From JAUMBM01 sp964645715 (lineage in GTDB: Bacteria > Bacteroidota > Bacteroidia > Chitinophagales > Saprospiraceae), in NCBI GenBank assembly GCA_964645715.1, contig CAZYAO010000018.1, forward strand, positions 5,898 to 69,897: a stretch of DNA of 64,000 nt, written 5' to 3'. Shown piece after piece: positions 1 through 11,000 of the stretch. Positions within the stretch are counted from its first letter, which is position 1. Every line of letters starts with the position of its first letter. The translations under genes and the position numbers were made by a program. Under the pieces are notes generated by a model. The model searched no databases. It was not told where the DNA came from and saw only the letters and a program-made list of their open reading frames with translations.

Positions 1-270
1 AAAGCCAATGTTTTTGAGGCGTATGGCGGCCAGTGCCCGCTGCCCCAGACCGTTGATGAGGGTATTGGCCACATAAACCTCGCCTTGTGTGGGGAAGATG
101 ACGCAGCCAAGCAGGGACAGCAGGGTTGTCTTGCCCGATCCGGAGGGGCCGATGATGAGCGTGAGCTCGTTGCGCCGGAAGTCAAAAGTAGTGGGCTGCA
201 GCGCCGTGATGACGGTATCGCCTGTTTTGTATTCCTTACTGGCATTTTTTACGCTGGCAACAATGTCCAT
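1..270 (-). CDS. ABC transporter ATP-binding protein, partial (left edge)
   Basis: The first 90 residues of an ABC ATPase read leftwards from an ATG at 268-270 and are cut by the window edge. A complete Walker A motif, GPSGSGKT, lies at residues 41-48 and is followed by LLSLLGC, as in MacB, LolD and DevA-type ATPases that pair with FtsX-like permeases. Such proteins energise lipoprotein release or tripartite export at the inner membrane. The Walker B and signature motifs lie outside the window, so the subfamily cannot be settled. The gene is divergent from the large secreted protein that starts at 500. Confidence 0.85.
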   Translation of the reverse strand, partial: MDIVASVKNASKEYKTGDTVITALQPTTFDFRRNELTLIIGPSGSGKTTLLSLLGCVIFPTQGEVYVANTLINGLGQRALAAIRLKNIGF

Positions 271-316
271 GGCGGTCGTTTTCTTTTCAAAAATTGGCTG
301 GCTGTGCAGGTAAATT

Positions 317-335
317 CAAACGTATGACAAAGCTA
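317..335 (-). promoter_or_regulatory. Candidate Bacteroidota -7 elements for the ABC ATPase
   Basis: Read leftwards, TAGCTTTG (335-328) and TACGTTTG (324-317) both fit the Bacteroidota -7 consensus TAnnTTTG, about 50-60 bases before the ATPase start. I see no convincing -33 TTTG at the right distance, so this is a weak call. Confidence 0.3.
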
Positions 336-499
336 GCAGCTATTGATTAAATGATTGTCTTGTATTTGTCTTCAAACCTGCACAAATTTTTGCGTTTTGT
401 GTCGGCTTTTTGGCTGCTCAGGGGTTATACCTTGGTGTCGCCAACAGGCGTCGCTTTCACATGGCTTTTACCCATTTTTTCACCAAAGACGGAAATCGT

Positions 500-3400
500 A
501 TGAAAAAATTTCGACAATCCCGGATGCTGCAGACCATTGCCCTGCTGGCCGGTTTTTTTCTGTGGCTTGCCAACTCCGGCAATCCCCCCAACGGACGCAC
601 AGGTGCACCGTTTGATGGTTCCTGCAACAATTGTCATTCGGGCGGCGGCACCCTCAACGGTACGGTTGAGGTGACGGGCCTGCCTGCAGAAATTGAACCG
701 TCGACGACCTACCCGCTGACCATCACCATGACCCCTACCGGTGGTAACCCGATCAGGGCTGGCTATCAGCTGGTCGTGGTCGATGGCAACAACGCCAATG
801 CGGGCGACTTGGCTACTATAAACAGTCAAAGTGGCGTTGAGTTCTCCGGTGGCCGGGAATATATTGAACAAAGGTCCCCAAAAACGTTTACAGGCGGGGC
901 GCCGGTGTCCTGGAGCTTCAACTGGACTTCGCCGGCTACCGCCAATGGCAATACGATTAAGTTTTATTACACGGGCAATTTTGCCAACGGGAACGGGGGC
1001 ACATCGGGGGACATTGCCTACGAGTTCCTGCAGACGGTTCCTTTTGCAAGCCAGGCACCGGTCACAGCCTCCATCAGTGAGGTGGACAATGTATCCTGTA
1101 ATGGGGGCAATGATGGCAGTGCTACTGTCGTAGCTGCCGGGGGTAACCCTCCTTATACCTACTTGTGGTCCAATGGGCAGACGACGGCTACTGCCGTCAA
1201 TCTCGCGGCAGGCAATTACTCGGTTACGGTCACCGGCGCCGGGGGCTCTGGTTCGGCAGTAGCCGCGGCTACCGTCACGCAGCCTTCGGCCATCAGTGTG
1301 ACGACCAATGTGTCGGGTGTGCTGAGCTGTACCAATGTGCAGGTGACGGCTACCGCTGCTGCCAGCGGGGGCAGCGGAGGCTATAGTTATGTATGGTCGG
1401 ATAACCAGACGGGTAGCAGTGTGCAGTTTTCTCAGCCGGGGACTTACACAGTGACGGTTACGGATGTGAACAATTGCAGCCGAACGGCCAGTGTGCAGGT
1501 CAATGAAAATATTGCACCTCCGGTGGCGGTTGCCGCACCTTCAGCGGTTATCAGCTGCGGACAGCCAACGGCTGTGCTCAGTGGTGCCGGTTCTTCCTCA
1601 GGCCTGGGCATTACGTACCTGTGGACGGCTTCCAACGGGGGCAATATTGTAGCGGGCGCCACTACCCTGACGCCGACGGTCAATGCGGCGGGTACGTATA
1701 CGCTGCAGGTGCTCAACAGCGCAAATGGTTGTGTGGCTACGGCTTCGACGGTCGTAAGCAGTCAGGTGCAGTTGCCTTCTGTATCTGTGACGCCTGCGCA
1801 ACTTAGCTGTGCCAATCCTGCTGCCGCCCTGCAGGCAGCTACCAATGCTTCGGCGGCGGCTTTCAGCTGGTCAGGACCCAATGGGTTCAGCTCCGACTTG
1901 CCCAGTCCGACGGTCAGCAGTCCCGGTACCTACAGCCTGACGGTCACCAATACGGATAATGGGTGTGCCAATACGGCAACGGTGGTTGTTACGGCCGACT
2001 TTAGTCTGCCGACCATCAGCCTTGGGTCGGCTGTCCTGACCTGCGTGGATACTGTGGTACAATTGCAGTCGGTGACCAACGCAGGCAGTGCTGCGTATAG
2101 CTGGTCGGGACCGGGTGGGTTTTCGGCTCAGGTGGCGGCACCTTTTGTGTCAGTACCCGGTGCTTACCAACTTACGGTCACCAATACGGTCAACGGCTGT
2201 GCTGCCAGCACCACCCTGGTGGTGGAGCAGGATGTTGCTGCGCCGGAGGTGGTGATCGGACAGGCTGAGAACCTCACTTGCCTGCGCACCAGCGTGCAAC
2301 TGAATGCTACCGGCTCTTCGCAGGGGGCGGATTTTGGCTACAATTGGACAACCGTCGACGGCAATCTGCTCTCAGGAGCAGCCGGGCTCAGCCCGGTGGT
2401 CGACGCAGCAGGTACGTATGTGCTGACGATTGTCGACAATGACAATGGCTGCTCGGCAGCGGCTTCGGTAACGGTGGTTGCTGTGCCGGCAGTGGTGATT
2501 GACTCAGTGGTGGTAAGCCCGCTGTCCTGCTTTGGGGGACAGGATGGCCAGGCCACAGCAGTGGCTTCGGGGGGCAGTGCTTCGCTGAGCTATCTGTGGT
2601 CGGATGGCCAGACGACGGCTACGGCCAGCGGACTGTCGGCCGGACAGTATCAGGTGCTTGTTGCAGACAGTGAGGGGTGTACCGATAGTCTGTCGGTGGT
2701 GGTCAGCCAGCCGGCGGCACTCAGCAGTAGTGTTGCTACCACGCCTGAAACGGCTGTAGGTGCCAACGATGCTACGGCTCTTGCTTCGGTCAGTGGGGGT
2801 ACACCCGGGTATAGCTACTTATGGAGTACTGGCGCTACTGCTGACAGCATCGGCGGACTAGCACCGGGGATTTATGGCCTTACCGTGACGGATGCCAATG
2901 GTTGTAGCAGCAGCAGCAGCTTTACCATCAATGCGCTCAACTGTACGCTCACCGCTGTCGCAAGTGCCACGCCTGCACTTTGCGCGGGGGCTGCCAACGG
3001 AACTGCCAGTGCTGTCGTCAATGACAATGAGTTGTCTGTCAGTTATCTGTGGTCCAATGGGGCTACAACAGCCTCACTCTCGGGCTTATCGGCGGGCACT
3101 TACACGGTGACGGTCAGCGATGACAATAACTGCCAGGTGGTGGCTAGTGCTGAAGTGACAGAGCCATCGCCCCTGCTAATCAGCCTGACAAGTATACCTG
3201 CTTCCTGTCCGGAGCTTGCCGACGGGCAGGTGCTGGCCAGCGTAAGTGGCGGAACGCCTCCTTATTCGCTGAGCTGGCCCGGTGGGGGCAACGGGCAAGG
3301 CCTTGGGGTGGGCTCGTACGTACTCACACTTACAGATGCCAATGGTTGCGGAGCAGCAGATTCAGTAGTTGTCATTGCGCAGGATAACATAGCCCCGCAG

Positions 3401-4275
3401 ATTGTCTGCCCGGCAGCCATCAGTGTCTGCGCAAGCGAGTCGGTGACCTATGCGGCACCGCAGGTTTCCGACAACTGCAGCCTGGCCGGGGCACAAGCCG
3501 TGCTGCTGTCGGGGCTGCCGTCGGGCAGCCTTTTCCCGGCAGGGGAAACAGTGCAGTTGTTTGAAATCACCGATGCCTCAGGCAATACAGCGCGCTGCTC
3601 CTTTGCTGTACGGGTCTCCCCGGCGATAGAGATTGTGGTCGTATCGGTGGCCAACGATGTCGACAGCAGTGGTACGGGCAGCATACAAATGCAGGTAAGT
3701 GGTGGACTGGGTGCGCTGCAGTACAGCTGGACGCGCGATGATCAACCCATAGCCAGCACAGAGGACGTCGCCAATTTGCTGCCGGGCACCTATGTGCTCA
3801 CTGTAATTGACGAAAATGGCTGTAGCCAGCGCTCAGAGCCGGTGATCATTGACAATATTGTAGCCGTTGGCGAGCCGGCAGCCGGCACGTGGCTGCAGGT
3901 GCATCCCAATCCGGCAGATCAGTATATCAGCCTGCAGGCAAAAGGTGCGGATATACGGGCCGTTTCGCTGCTCGACGGTACCGGCAGGCAGCTGCGAAGC
4001 TTGCTGCCGGAGGAATGGCAGGCACCGCTGCCGGTGGGGGCATTGTTGCCCGGGATGTATTTCCTTCGGGTGGTTGATGCGCAGCAGCGGGTGTTCTTTA
4101 TTCGCTGGATAAANNNNNNNNNNNNNNNNNNNNNNNNNNNNNNNNNNNNNNNNNNNNNNNNNNNNNNNNNNNNNNNNNNNNNNNNNNNNNNNNNNNNNNN
4201 NNNNNNNNNNNNNATTTCCTTCGGGTGGTTGATGCGCAGCAGCGGGTGTTCTTTATTCGCTGGATAAAGAGTTAG
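500..4275 (+). CDS. Secreted SprB-repeat protein with choice-of-anchor V-like N-terminus, HYR domain and T9SS sorting domain
   Basis: A large cell-surface or secreted protein. I start it at the ATG at 500 because a Lys/Arg-rich, hydrophobic signal peptide follows at once. A CNNCH motif at residues 42-46, inside an NGRTGAP context, resembles the choice-of-anchor V domain. Next come many PKD/SprB-like repeats ending in the pattern SYLWSNG...GTYTVTVTD..GC, then a HYR-like domain (roughly 970-1050), then a type A T9SS sorting domain that starts at VHPNP and ends FFIRWIKS. The 100-N gap at 4114-4213 sits in the last codons and is flanked by a 55-bp duplication. Removing the gap and one copy restores an open frame of exactly 1206 codons plus TAG. 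Ligand and role are unknown; SprB repeats are typical of gliding adhesins. Confidence 0.85.
4059..4268. repeat. 55-bp exact direct repeat flanking a 100-N gap (assembly artefact)
   Basis: Bases 4059-4113 are repeated exactly at 4214-4268, with 100 Ns between. This looks like two contigs that share a k-mer-length overlap and were scaffolded instead of merged. Collapsing the copies gives a clean reading frame and stop codon for the upstream gene. Confidence 0.9.
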
Positions 4276-4420
4276 GTTTTTGGGCGGCTTTGGCCGCCCA
4301 AAAACCAGTTGAGGTACATTTTGGCGGCTCTGGCCGCCAAAATGTACCAAACACCTTTTGGGCGGCTTTGGCCGCCAAAAAAACAAATGGCTTGGCGGCC
4401 CCAAAGCCGCCAAGCCATTT
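4275..4420. terminator. Array of four GGCGGC/GCCGCC hairpins between convergent genes
   Basis: Four consecutive hairpins fill the space between the convergent SprB-repeat and DUF779 genes. Arms are 4275-4288/4293-4306 (14 bp, loop TTTG), 4313-4328/4333-4348 (16 bp, loop TCTG), 4356-4366/4371-4380 (10 bp with one bulge) and 4385-4399/4406-4420 (15 bp, loop CCCAAA). All share a GGCGGC/GCCGCC core with flanking T and A runs. They probably end transcription in both directions. Four in a row is more than termination requires. Confidence 0.75.
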
Positions 4421-4795
4421 TTACCCCTCATACACAGGACTAAGGCGCAAAAGCTCCTCATCCGTGAACAATCGCGACTTGATGACAAAGCGCAGTCCGA
4501 GCGGGATTTCGAGCGAAAAGCTGGCACCTCTTCCCTTGACAACATCCAGCTCCAACTGCGTGTGTTGCCAGTACTTGAACTGAAAAGCCGACATGTAGAA
4601 ATTGCAACCGGCCACCTGTCCCATCAGCACATCCTGGTCGCCCAATATGAGCTCACCCTCCTGGTAGCACATGGGCGCTGAGCCGTCGCAACAGCCGCCG
4701 CTTTGGTGAAACATCAGCGGGCCGTGCCGCTCGCGCAGCTGTGCAATAACGGCTGCGGCGGCCTCGCTGATAGTTACCCGGGGGATACTTTCCAT
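4421..4795 (-). CDS. DUF779 family protein, aldehyde dehydrogenase partner
   Basis: A 124-residue cytoplasmic protein of the DUF779 family, recognised by HQSGGCCDGSAPMC near residue 30 and a FKYWQHTQLELDVV stretch. The Cys-rich segment suggests metal or redox chemistry, but the biochemical role is not known. DUF779 genes commonly sit directly behind NAD-dependent aldehyde dehydrogenases of the ExaC/AldB type, as here. The ATG at 4795 overlaps the dehydrogenase stop by one base (TAATG), which suggests translational coupling. A longer reading frame upstream is just the out-of-frame dehydrogenase sequence. Confidence 0.85.
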   Translation of the reverse strand: MESIPRVTISEAAAAVIAQLRERHGPLMFHQSGGCCDGSAPMCYQEGELILGDQDVLMGQVAGCNFYMSAFQFKYWQHTQLELDVVKGRGASFSLEIPLGLRFVIKSRLFTDEELLRLSPVYEG

Positions 4796-6318
4796 TAGAA
4801 GAAACCCAGTGGGTTTTTGCTGTAGGAAATGAGCATATTCTTCGTCTGCCGGTAGTGGTTGAGCATCATTTTGTGCGTCTCCCGGCCAATACCAGACTTT
4901 TTGTAGCCGCCGAAGGGTGCGTGCGCCGGATAAGCGTGGTAGCAGTTGACCCATACGCGGCCAGCCTGTACCGTGCGGGAGATCTGGTAAGCCTGGTGCA
5001 TGTCGCGTGTCCAGACACCGGCACCCAGTCCGTACAGCGTGTCATTGGCGATGGCGACTGCCTCTGCTTCATCTTTGAAGGTGGTAACACACACCACCGG
5101 GCCGAAGATTTCCTCCTGGAATACGCGCATCTTATTGTGACCTTTGAGCAGGGTAGGCTCAATGTAGAAACCGCCTGCCAGGCCTTCGTTGTAGGCTGCT
5201 TTGCCGCCGCAAAGTATCTCAGCGCCTTCTTCCTTGCCGATTTCAATATAGTTCAGGATCTTCTCATACTGGTCGTTGGATGCTTGTGCGCCCATCATGG
5301 TTGACGGATCCAGCGGGTGACCGAGTTTGATCTTCTGTACGCGCTCGATTACGCGCGCAATGAATGCATCATAAATGCTTTCTTCTATCAACAGTCGCGA
5401 CGGACAGGTGCAGACTTCACCCTGGTTGAGGGCAAACATGACGGCACCTTCGAGGCACTTATCGAAAAAGTCATCGTCGGCATCCATGATGCTCTTAAAG
5501 AAGATGTTGGGCGATTTGCCACCCAGCTCGAGCGTCACAGGGACAATGTTTTGCGAGGCATACTGCATGATGAGGCGGCCTGTAGTGGTTTCTCCCGTGA
5601 AAGCTACCTTGGCAACCCGTGGGCTGGAAGCCAGCGGCTTGCCTGCTTCAATGCCGAATCCGTTGACGATGTTGAGCACACCGGCGGGGAGCAGGTGCTG
5701 AATCAGTTCAGCGAAGACCAGGATGCCAACGGGCGTCTGCTCGGCGGGCTTAAGTACAACACAGTTGCCTGCGGCCAATGCAGGTGCTACTTTCCAGGCA
5801 GCCATAAGCAGCGGGAAATTCCACGGAATAATCTGCGCAACAACACCCAGTGGCTCGGGAATATTGACGGATACCGTGGTGGCATCGAGTTCAGATACAG
5901 AACCTTCCTCGGAACGGATGACGCCGGCAAAGTAGCGGAAGTGATCGACCGCCAGCGGCAGGTCAGCAGCCCGGGTTTCGCGCAATGGTTTGCCATTGTC
6001 CCAGGTTTCTACCCGTGCCAGCAATTCGAGGTTCTGCTCCATCACGTCGGCAATTTTGAGCAGTATATTGCTGCGCTCAGTAGCCGAACTGTTGTTCCAC
6101 GCAGGAGCGGCTGCGTGCGCTGCATCCAGCGCCAGTTCAATGTCTTCAGCCGTCGAACGGGCCACTTGGGTGAATACCTGACCGTCAACAGGCGATATGT
6201 TCTCAAAGTATTCGCCCCTGACAGGCGCTACCCACTTGCCGCCAATGAAATTGTCGTAATGGGTCTTAAACTGAGGAGGAGCCAACAGAGCTCCTGTATC
6301 GGTTGCTACATTTCCCAT
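4795..6318 (-). CDS. NAD(P)-dependent aldehyde dehydrogenase (ExaC/AldB-like)
   Basis: A full-length (507 residues) cytoplasmic aldehyde dehydrogenase that oxidises an aldehyde to the acid with NAD(P)+. The catalytic Cys is in NQGEVCTCP (C303, with a second Cys at 305, as in the ExaC group). The general-base Glu is in VTLELGGKSPN (about residue 269), the NAD site is FTGETTTGR, and IIPWNFPLLMAAWK is typical. It is coupled to a DUF779 gene and divergent from an AraC regulator, the usual arrangement for inducible acetaldehyde or other short-chain aldehyde dehydrogenases. The actual substrate cannot be read from sequence. Confidence 0.93.
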   Translation of the reverse strand: MGNVATDTGALLAPPQFKTHYDNFIGGKWVAPVRGEYFENISPVDGQVFTQVARSTAEDIELALDAAHAAAPAWNNSSATERSNILLKIADVMEQNLELLARVETWDNGKPLRETRAADLPLAVDHFRYFAGVIRSEEGSVSELDATTVSVNIPEPLGVVAQIIPWNFPLLMAAWKVAPALAAGNCVVLKPAEQTPVGILVFAELIQHLLPAGVLNIVNGFGIEAGKPLASSPRVAKVAFTGETTTGRLIMQYASQNIVPVTLELGGKSPNIFFKSIMDADDDFFDKCLEGAVMFALNQGEVCTCPSRLLIEESIYDAFIARVIERVQKIKLGHPLDPSTMMGAQASNDQYEKILNYIEIGKEEGAEILCGGKAAYNEGLAGGFYIEPTLLKGHNKMRVFQEEIFGPVVCVTTFKDEAEAVAIANDTLYGLGAGVWTRDMHQAYQISRTVQAGRVWVNCYHAYPAHAPFGGYKKSGIGRETHKMMLNHYRQTKNMLISYSKNPLGFF

Positions 6319-6635
6319 GACTGCTTGATTTAAAAGTTAGGTAAAATGGATCAATGGTCGCAGCCGGCATTGCTGCACAGCTTTTGATGTCATAAAGGTA
6401 GGTACAGAATAATAATATACTGTGTCACGATTCTACCAAATAGATAGTACAATGCTATCATTGTGGCGGCAGCCTGCCGGCAGAAGGGTAACTTTGACAT
6501 TAAATTGGTGCAAAAAACTTGTGGGTAAAATTATTTTTTGGTATTTTTATTGGAAATAGGGATTTGTGAGGCGTAGCTGCCTTGCAATATCCAAAATCTT
6601 TGTCCTTTTGCAACCAAATAAAATACGGTTACTGA
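6319..6635. other. Divergent intergenic region, aldehyde dehydrogenase / AraC regulator
   Basis: This 317-base AT-rich spacer should hold the promoters of both divergent genes and the operator of the AraC protein. I find no exact TAnnTTTG element at a convincing position on either strand and no clear inverted repeat. Confidence 0.5.
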
Positions 6636-7553
6636 ATGTATCTGCCCCCTGCGCATTTTAAAAATCGCCGACTGGAAACTTTGGTGGAAAACAGGACCGT
6701 GTACAGCCTGGAGCAGGCGGAACTAAATATCTACGAGACACAGCTGGTGGCAGAAAAGGTGGAGCTAATGTTCAATAGCCCTGTGTTGGCGAGTATGTTA
6801 CAGGGGAAGAAAGTAATGCACCTGAAAGATAAAGTATTCGATTTTTATCCTGGAGAGTCCGTGATTTTACCGCCGGGAGAACTCATGTGTATCGATTTTC
6901 CGGAGGCAACGCGCCAGAATCCCACCCACTGCCTGGCGCTTACGCTAGATCCTCAGCGGATACAGGATGTCATGACGTTGCTCAATGAGCAACGACCAAG
7001 GCTGGAAGAACATGGGGAATGGAAATTCACAGATTTTAATTTTCATTTTACCAATGATGTGGCCATTAATCAGATTATTAGTCGGTTGATTTGGCTGTTG
7101 GCAGAGAACCATCCCTCCAAGGCGGTTTTTGCTGAATTTATGATCAAAGAGTTGGTTATCAGGCTTGCACAAACGGATGCGCGTACAGTCATCTTCGACA
7201 ATGCCCGGCAGCTGCAAAACCAGTCCCGATTGGCGTATGTCGTGCAGTATATTCGGGATCATTTGGAGAAGCCGCTGCAGATTGAGGAGCTGTGCAGAAA
7301 AGCCTGTATGAGTCAGGCGCACTTTTTTCGTTGCTTCAAAAATGAATTTGGGGTCTCTCCGCTGGATTTTATTCAGGCTGAAAGAATCAAGCTGGCGCGC
7401 AGGTTGCTCGGCGATCACCGTCGTAGCATCAGTGATGTGTGCTATGCATGTGGGTTCAACAGTCTGTCCTATTTCAACAAAATCTTTAAGCGGTTTGTGG
7501 GGCTTACGCCTTCGGCCTTCAGGCAGCGGGAGGGAGCTAAAGCTTTGTTGTAA
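6636..7553 (+). CDS. AraC family transcriptional regulator
   Basis: A 305-residue DNA-binding activator. Residues 1-190 form an AraC_N-type sensor domain (YPGESVILPPGELMCIDFP). The C-terminal ~100 residues carry the double helix-turn-helix of the AraC family, with IEELCRKACMSQAHFFRCFK and SISDVCYACGFNSLSYFNKIFK as the two recognition units. It is transcribed away from the aldehyde dehydrogenase-DUF779 pair, so it most probably controls that pair in response to an aldehyde or a related metabolite. That link is inferred from position. Confidence 0.9.
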   Translation: MYLPPAHFKNRRLETLVENRTVYSLEQAELNIYETQLVAEKVELMFNSPVLASMLQGKKVMHLKDKVFDFYPGESVILPPGELMCIDFPEATRQNPTHCLALTLDPQRIQDVMTLLNEQRPRLEEHGEWKFTDFNFHFTNDVAINQIISRLIWLLAENHPSKAVFAEFMIKELVIRLAQTDARTVIFDNARQLQNQSRLAYVVQYIRDHLEKPLQIEELCRKACMSQAHFFRCFKNEFGVSPLDFIQAERIKLARRLLGDHRRSISDVCYACGFNSLSYFNKIFKRFVGLTPSAFRQREGAKALL

Positions 7554-8038
7554 GCATTTTGCCGCAAACGGCGGCGAAATACTTACAACACGACTTTCAT
7601 TTTTTGATTGTTGGAAACAATCAAAAAATGAAAGTTATCGCGGAAACGCGCACCGGTATGACCCCCAACCAAGGGGGGGGAAGGCGGGGGTCATCGACGG
7701 CACGTGGGGGAACCTCAGAGTCTGCCTGGGGGGGAGACAGACGCGTGGGCAAATACCATTCACACAAATCAAAATGTTTTCAGCCAGCGAATGTCTGATT
7801 GTCGGTTGATGTTACAATGTTACAACCTTTCTTCGTTTTTTGCTATAGGTCAAAATTAATACATATTTTATATTGTTGATATATAGTGATTTGTAATTTG
7901 GATGTATCACTTTTGTCTCAATGTATCTCCGATTTATTTTGGCAAAAAGATTGAAACTACGCAGCAAGGGAGCGCAAAAGGAGACATTTTTTGTGGTAGG
8001 TAGCCAGATGAGCGGTGGCTGTAGTCGCCACTTAGCGG
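7554..8038. other. Convergent intergenic region with long hairpin
   Basis: About 485 bases between the AraC gene and the TPR regulator, which converge. It contains the 19-bp hairpin listed separately, a G/C-rich run (7670-7740) and an AT-rich stretch (7840-7960). Short open frames here have no recognisable protein character. Confidence 0.5.
7593..7635. terminator. 19-bp perfect hairpin, probable bidirectional terminator
   Basis: Arms 7593-7611 and 7617-7635 are perfectly complementary over 19 bases around a 5-base loop (TGGAA), with A/T-rich stretches inside the stem. The position about 40 bases after the AraC stop codon fits transcription termination. Confidence 0.6.
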
Positions 8039-11000
8039 CTATAGTTGGGCTATAAAATTGTGCAAGCGGTCATCATTACCTTTGAGGTTGAGCTTTTCTT
8101 CCAGTCGATACTTCTTTTTATAGATACCCGGCATGCTTATATTGAAAATGGAGGCAACATCTTTGAGCGGAATATTGAGCTTTACGAGCATACAGAATTG
8201 AATATCGTATTCGGTAAGTCGGGGGTAATTCTGCTGAAGTGTACTGACGAATCCGGGGTAAATGAGATCAAATTTTTGACGCAGGCTTTGCCAGTATGCT
8301 TTGTCGCCCAACAGTTCGGGCTCCTCCTCTTTGGCCGTTGAGGTTGGCTGCTGCTGGCCGTTGTCAAACTCTTTCCTTATCAATTCATTTTCCCGGGCGA
8401 TGGACATGAGTTCTTCCTGCTGCTGGGTCACAATTTTTTCCAGAAAGCTGGCGCGCTCGGACTTCACCTGCTCAATTTCTGTCAGCAGGCGATACTTTTC
8501 TTTCAGTTCCCGAAGTTGGTTGGCTTTGATGCGATTCTTCCTTACAACCAGTAGGCCAATGATAAAGAGTAATAAGATTACAAGCGAGACGACGAGAATC
8601 CGCTTGCGCATCAACAGTTGCTGATTTTCAATCCGAGCCAGCAGATTTTGATTTTCAAGACGTTGATTTTCCGCTTGATAGTACAACTCAAGATCATGGA
8701 TAGCAACCTGCTTTTCCAGCGCTAGCGAAGAGTCTCTGTGTGCCTCCAGCCTGCGCAGGAGCTTGAAGGCGGCAGCATAATTTTGCTGGGACTCGTAGGC
8801 CAGAATAATGTTGTCGCGAATGTTGTTGGCAACATCCGTGAAACCCAGAGAATCGGCACCTGCTTCGGCTTCTCGGTACGTGTTGAGTGCCTTTTCCCAC
8901 AGCTCCTGCCGAAGGTAGAGATTGGCAAGCCCGGTTTTGGCATAAAAGATGCCGATAGCAATATTCTGTGCCTCACTTTCTTTCATGACATCCAAGTACA
9001 AGGCTTTCGCTTTGTCATATTCTTTAAGGGTATTTTCCTGGTATAGGTTGGCGAGGTTGTAGCGGGCAGCAATTTTGAAGCCATCGGGCAGTGAATCAAT
9101 AACGTAGTTGAAATAGTAGATAGCGCTGTCAATGTCAATGGACTTGTAGAGAATTCCCAGGTTGTTGAGTGCAGCTGCCAGCTCTTGGAGTTGGCCTGAT
9201 TTTTTGATATGATAAACAGCCAGCTGCTGAAATTTTAGTGCCTCAGCACGGCTTCCAATGGCACTGTAAATATTGCCTATGTTGATACAGATGGCACCCA
9301 GATTCTGATCTTCGTCATATTGTTTGTATATGGAGTAAGCTTCCATCAGCCATTTGATGGCTTCCGGATACTGGCCTCGCTTATATAAAATGCCACCGTA
9401 GGCTGCATACACCCATGCCCGGTCATCGCTCAAAGGCTGCCCTTGCTGGTAGGCAAGTGCAACTTCTATCCATTTGTCGAGTATGCTTCGCGAGCGCAAC
9501 TCCTTGGAATCATCCAGGTGAATGGCTGTCAGTGTCCGTACAATCTGCTGGCTGTCGCGTTTTGTCTCAGCAATTTTGCAGGCTTCATGTGCTGCATAAA
9601 ACATGGAGTCCAGCTTTCCCTGTTGTTGGTATAGCTTGGTCTTAATCTGATAGGCCTCGATGAGTGTTGTTGGATTCAGCTGTCTTTCGGCTAAAGAATC
9701 GGATAAAATCGTTTGCAGGTATGCCAGGATACTGTCGGGTTGTTCGTACTTTTTGACAAGACTTAATTGATGGATTTTTCGCTGGTGAGCGGACCGCAGG
9801 GAGTCGGAACCTGAGGAAAACGGATTTTCCTCACAAGCGGTCAACCCTAGCAGTGTACAGATAAGGGGGATACAAATGCACAGTTGCCGCAGATATTCTT
9901 CCAGGCTTTTATCACTGCCTTTGACGCTCATTTTTTCTTCCAGCCGGTATTTTTTCTTGTACAAACTAGTGATGGTGATATTGAAGATAGCTGCAATGTC
10001 TTTAAGCGGGATATTCAACTTAGTGAGCATGCAGAATTGAATATCGCTCTGGGTAAGTCTGGGGTGGTTAACTTGCAGACGTTCGATGAATCCGGGATAT
10101 AGAAGGTTGAATTTGAGCGTCAGATGCTGCCAATAGTGTTTAGCGTTCAGGCTGTACCTGGAAGGATCCTCGGTAATCAGTTCCTGTAGCTGTTTTTCAT
10201 TAATATGCATGCGAATGCTGGCATTTTCGCCTGCGATGGACATGAGTTCCTCCTGTTGTTGCGCAATCAGTTGTTCGTACAGCTTGGTTCGTTCTGTTTT
10301 CCTGCTTTCGAGTTCGGAGAGTAGCTGGTATTTTTCTTCCAGCTCCTGCAGTTGTCTGCTCTTTCGTCGCTGCTCGCGCAGGAACAGGGCGATGGAGAAA
10401 AGCAAGATGATGATGATGATGACGGCAATGAGGATGCGGTTGCCGGTATTAAGCTGTTGATTCTCTGCGTAGGCCAGCAGTTTTTGGGTATCCAATTTTT
10501 GGTTTTCACGTTCGTAAAAGAGTTCCAGATCGTGGATGGCGATTTGTTTCTGCAGTGTTTTCACAGAGTCTTTCCATACCTTTTGTGCGCGCAGCGACAC
10601 AAACGCCTGCTGGTAGTTGCCCTGCTTTTCCAGGGTTTCCACGATGTTATTTTTGATTTCGAAGGATATATCTGTAAGTCCCAATGTATCAGCGACTTTA
10701 GCTGCTTCTTGGTACAGTTGAAGGGCTAAGGGGTAGTTTTTGTTCTCAAAATGATAGTAGGCAATTCCTGTATTGGCATACAGGACACCCATATCGTTAT
10801 CAGTTTCTTTGCTCCTGTCTTTTACCTCATTGTATAGGCGTAGCGCTTCAGGCAGATGCTCTCCGGTAAATACATACAGATTAGCCAGATTAAATTTGGC
10901 CATGAGGGTGTATTGGTCATTGGCGGGCAGGGAGTCAATGATAAACTTGTAGTAGTGCGCTGCGCTGTCCGGGTTGACAGACCGATAGCTGGTGCCCAGA

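Noticed and set aside
4214..4267. Frame running past the first N-gap into a different reading of the duplicated sequence
   Set aside because: The sequence right of the gap is a copy of the left flank; after collapsing, the true C-terminus is IRWIKS followed by TAG.
5317..6333. Long rightward frame opposite the aldehyde dehydrogenase
   Set aside because: Antisense shadow of a strongly conserved gene; the product has no domain character.
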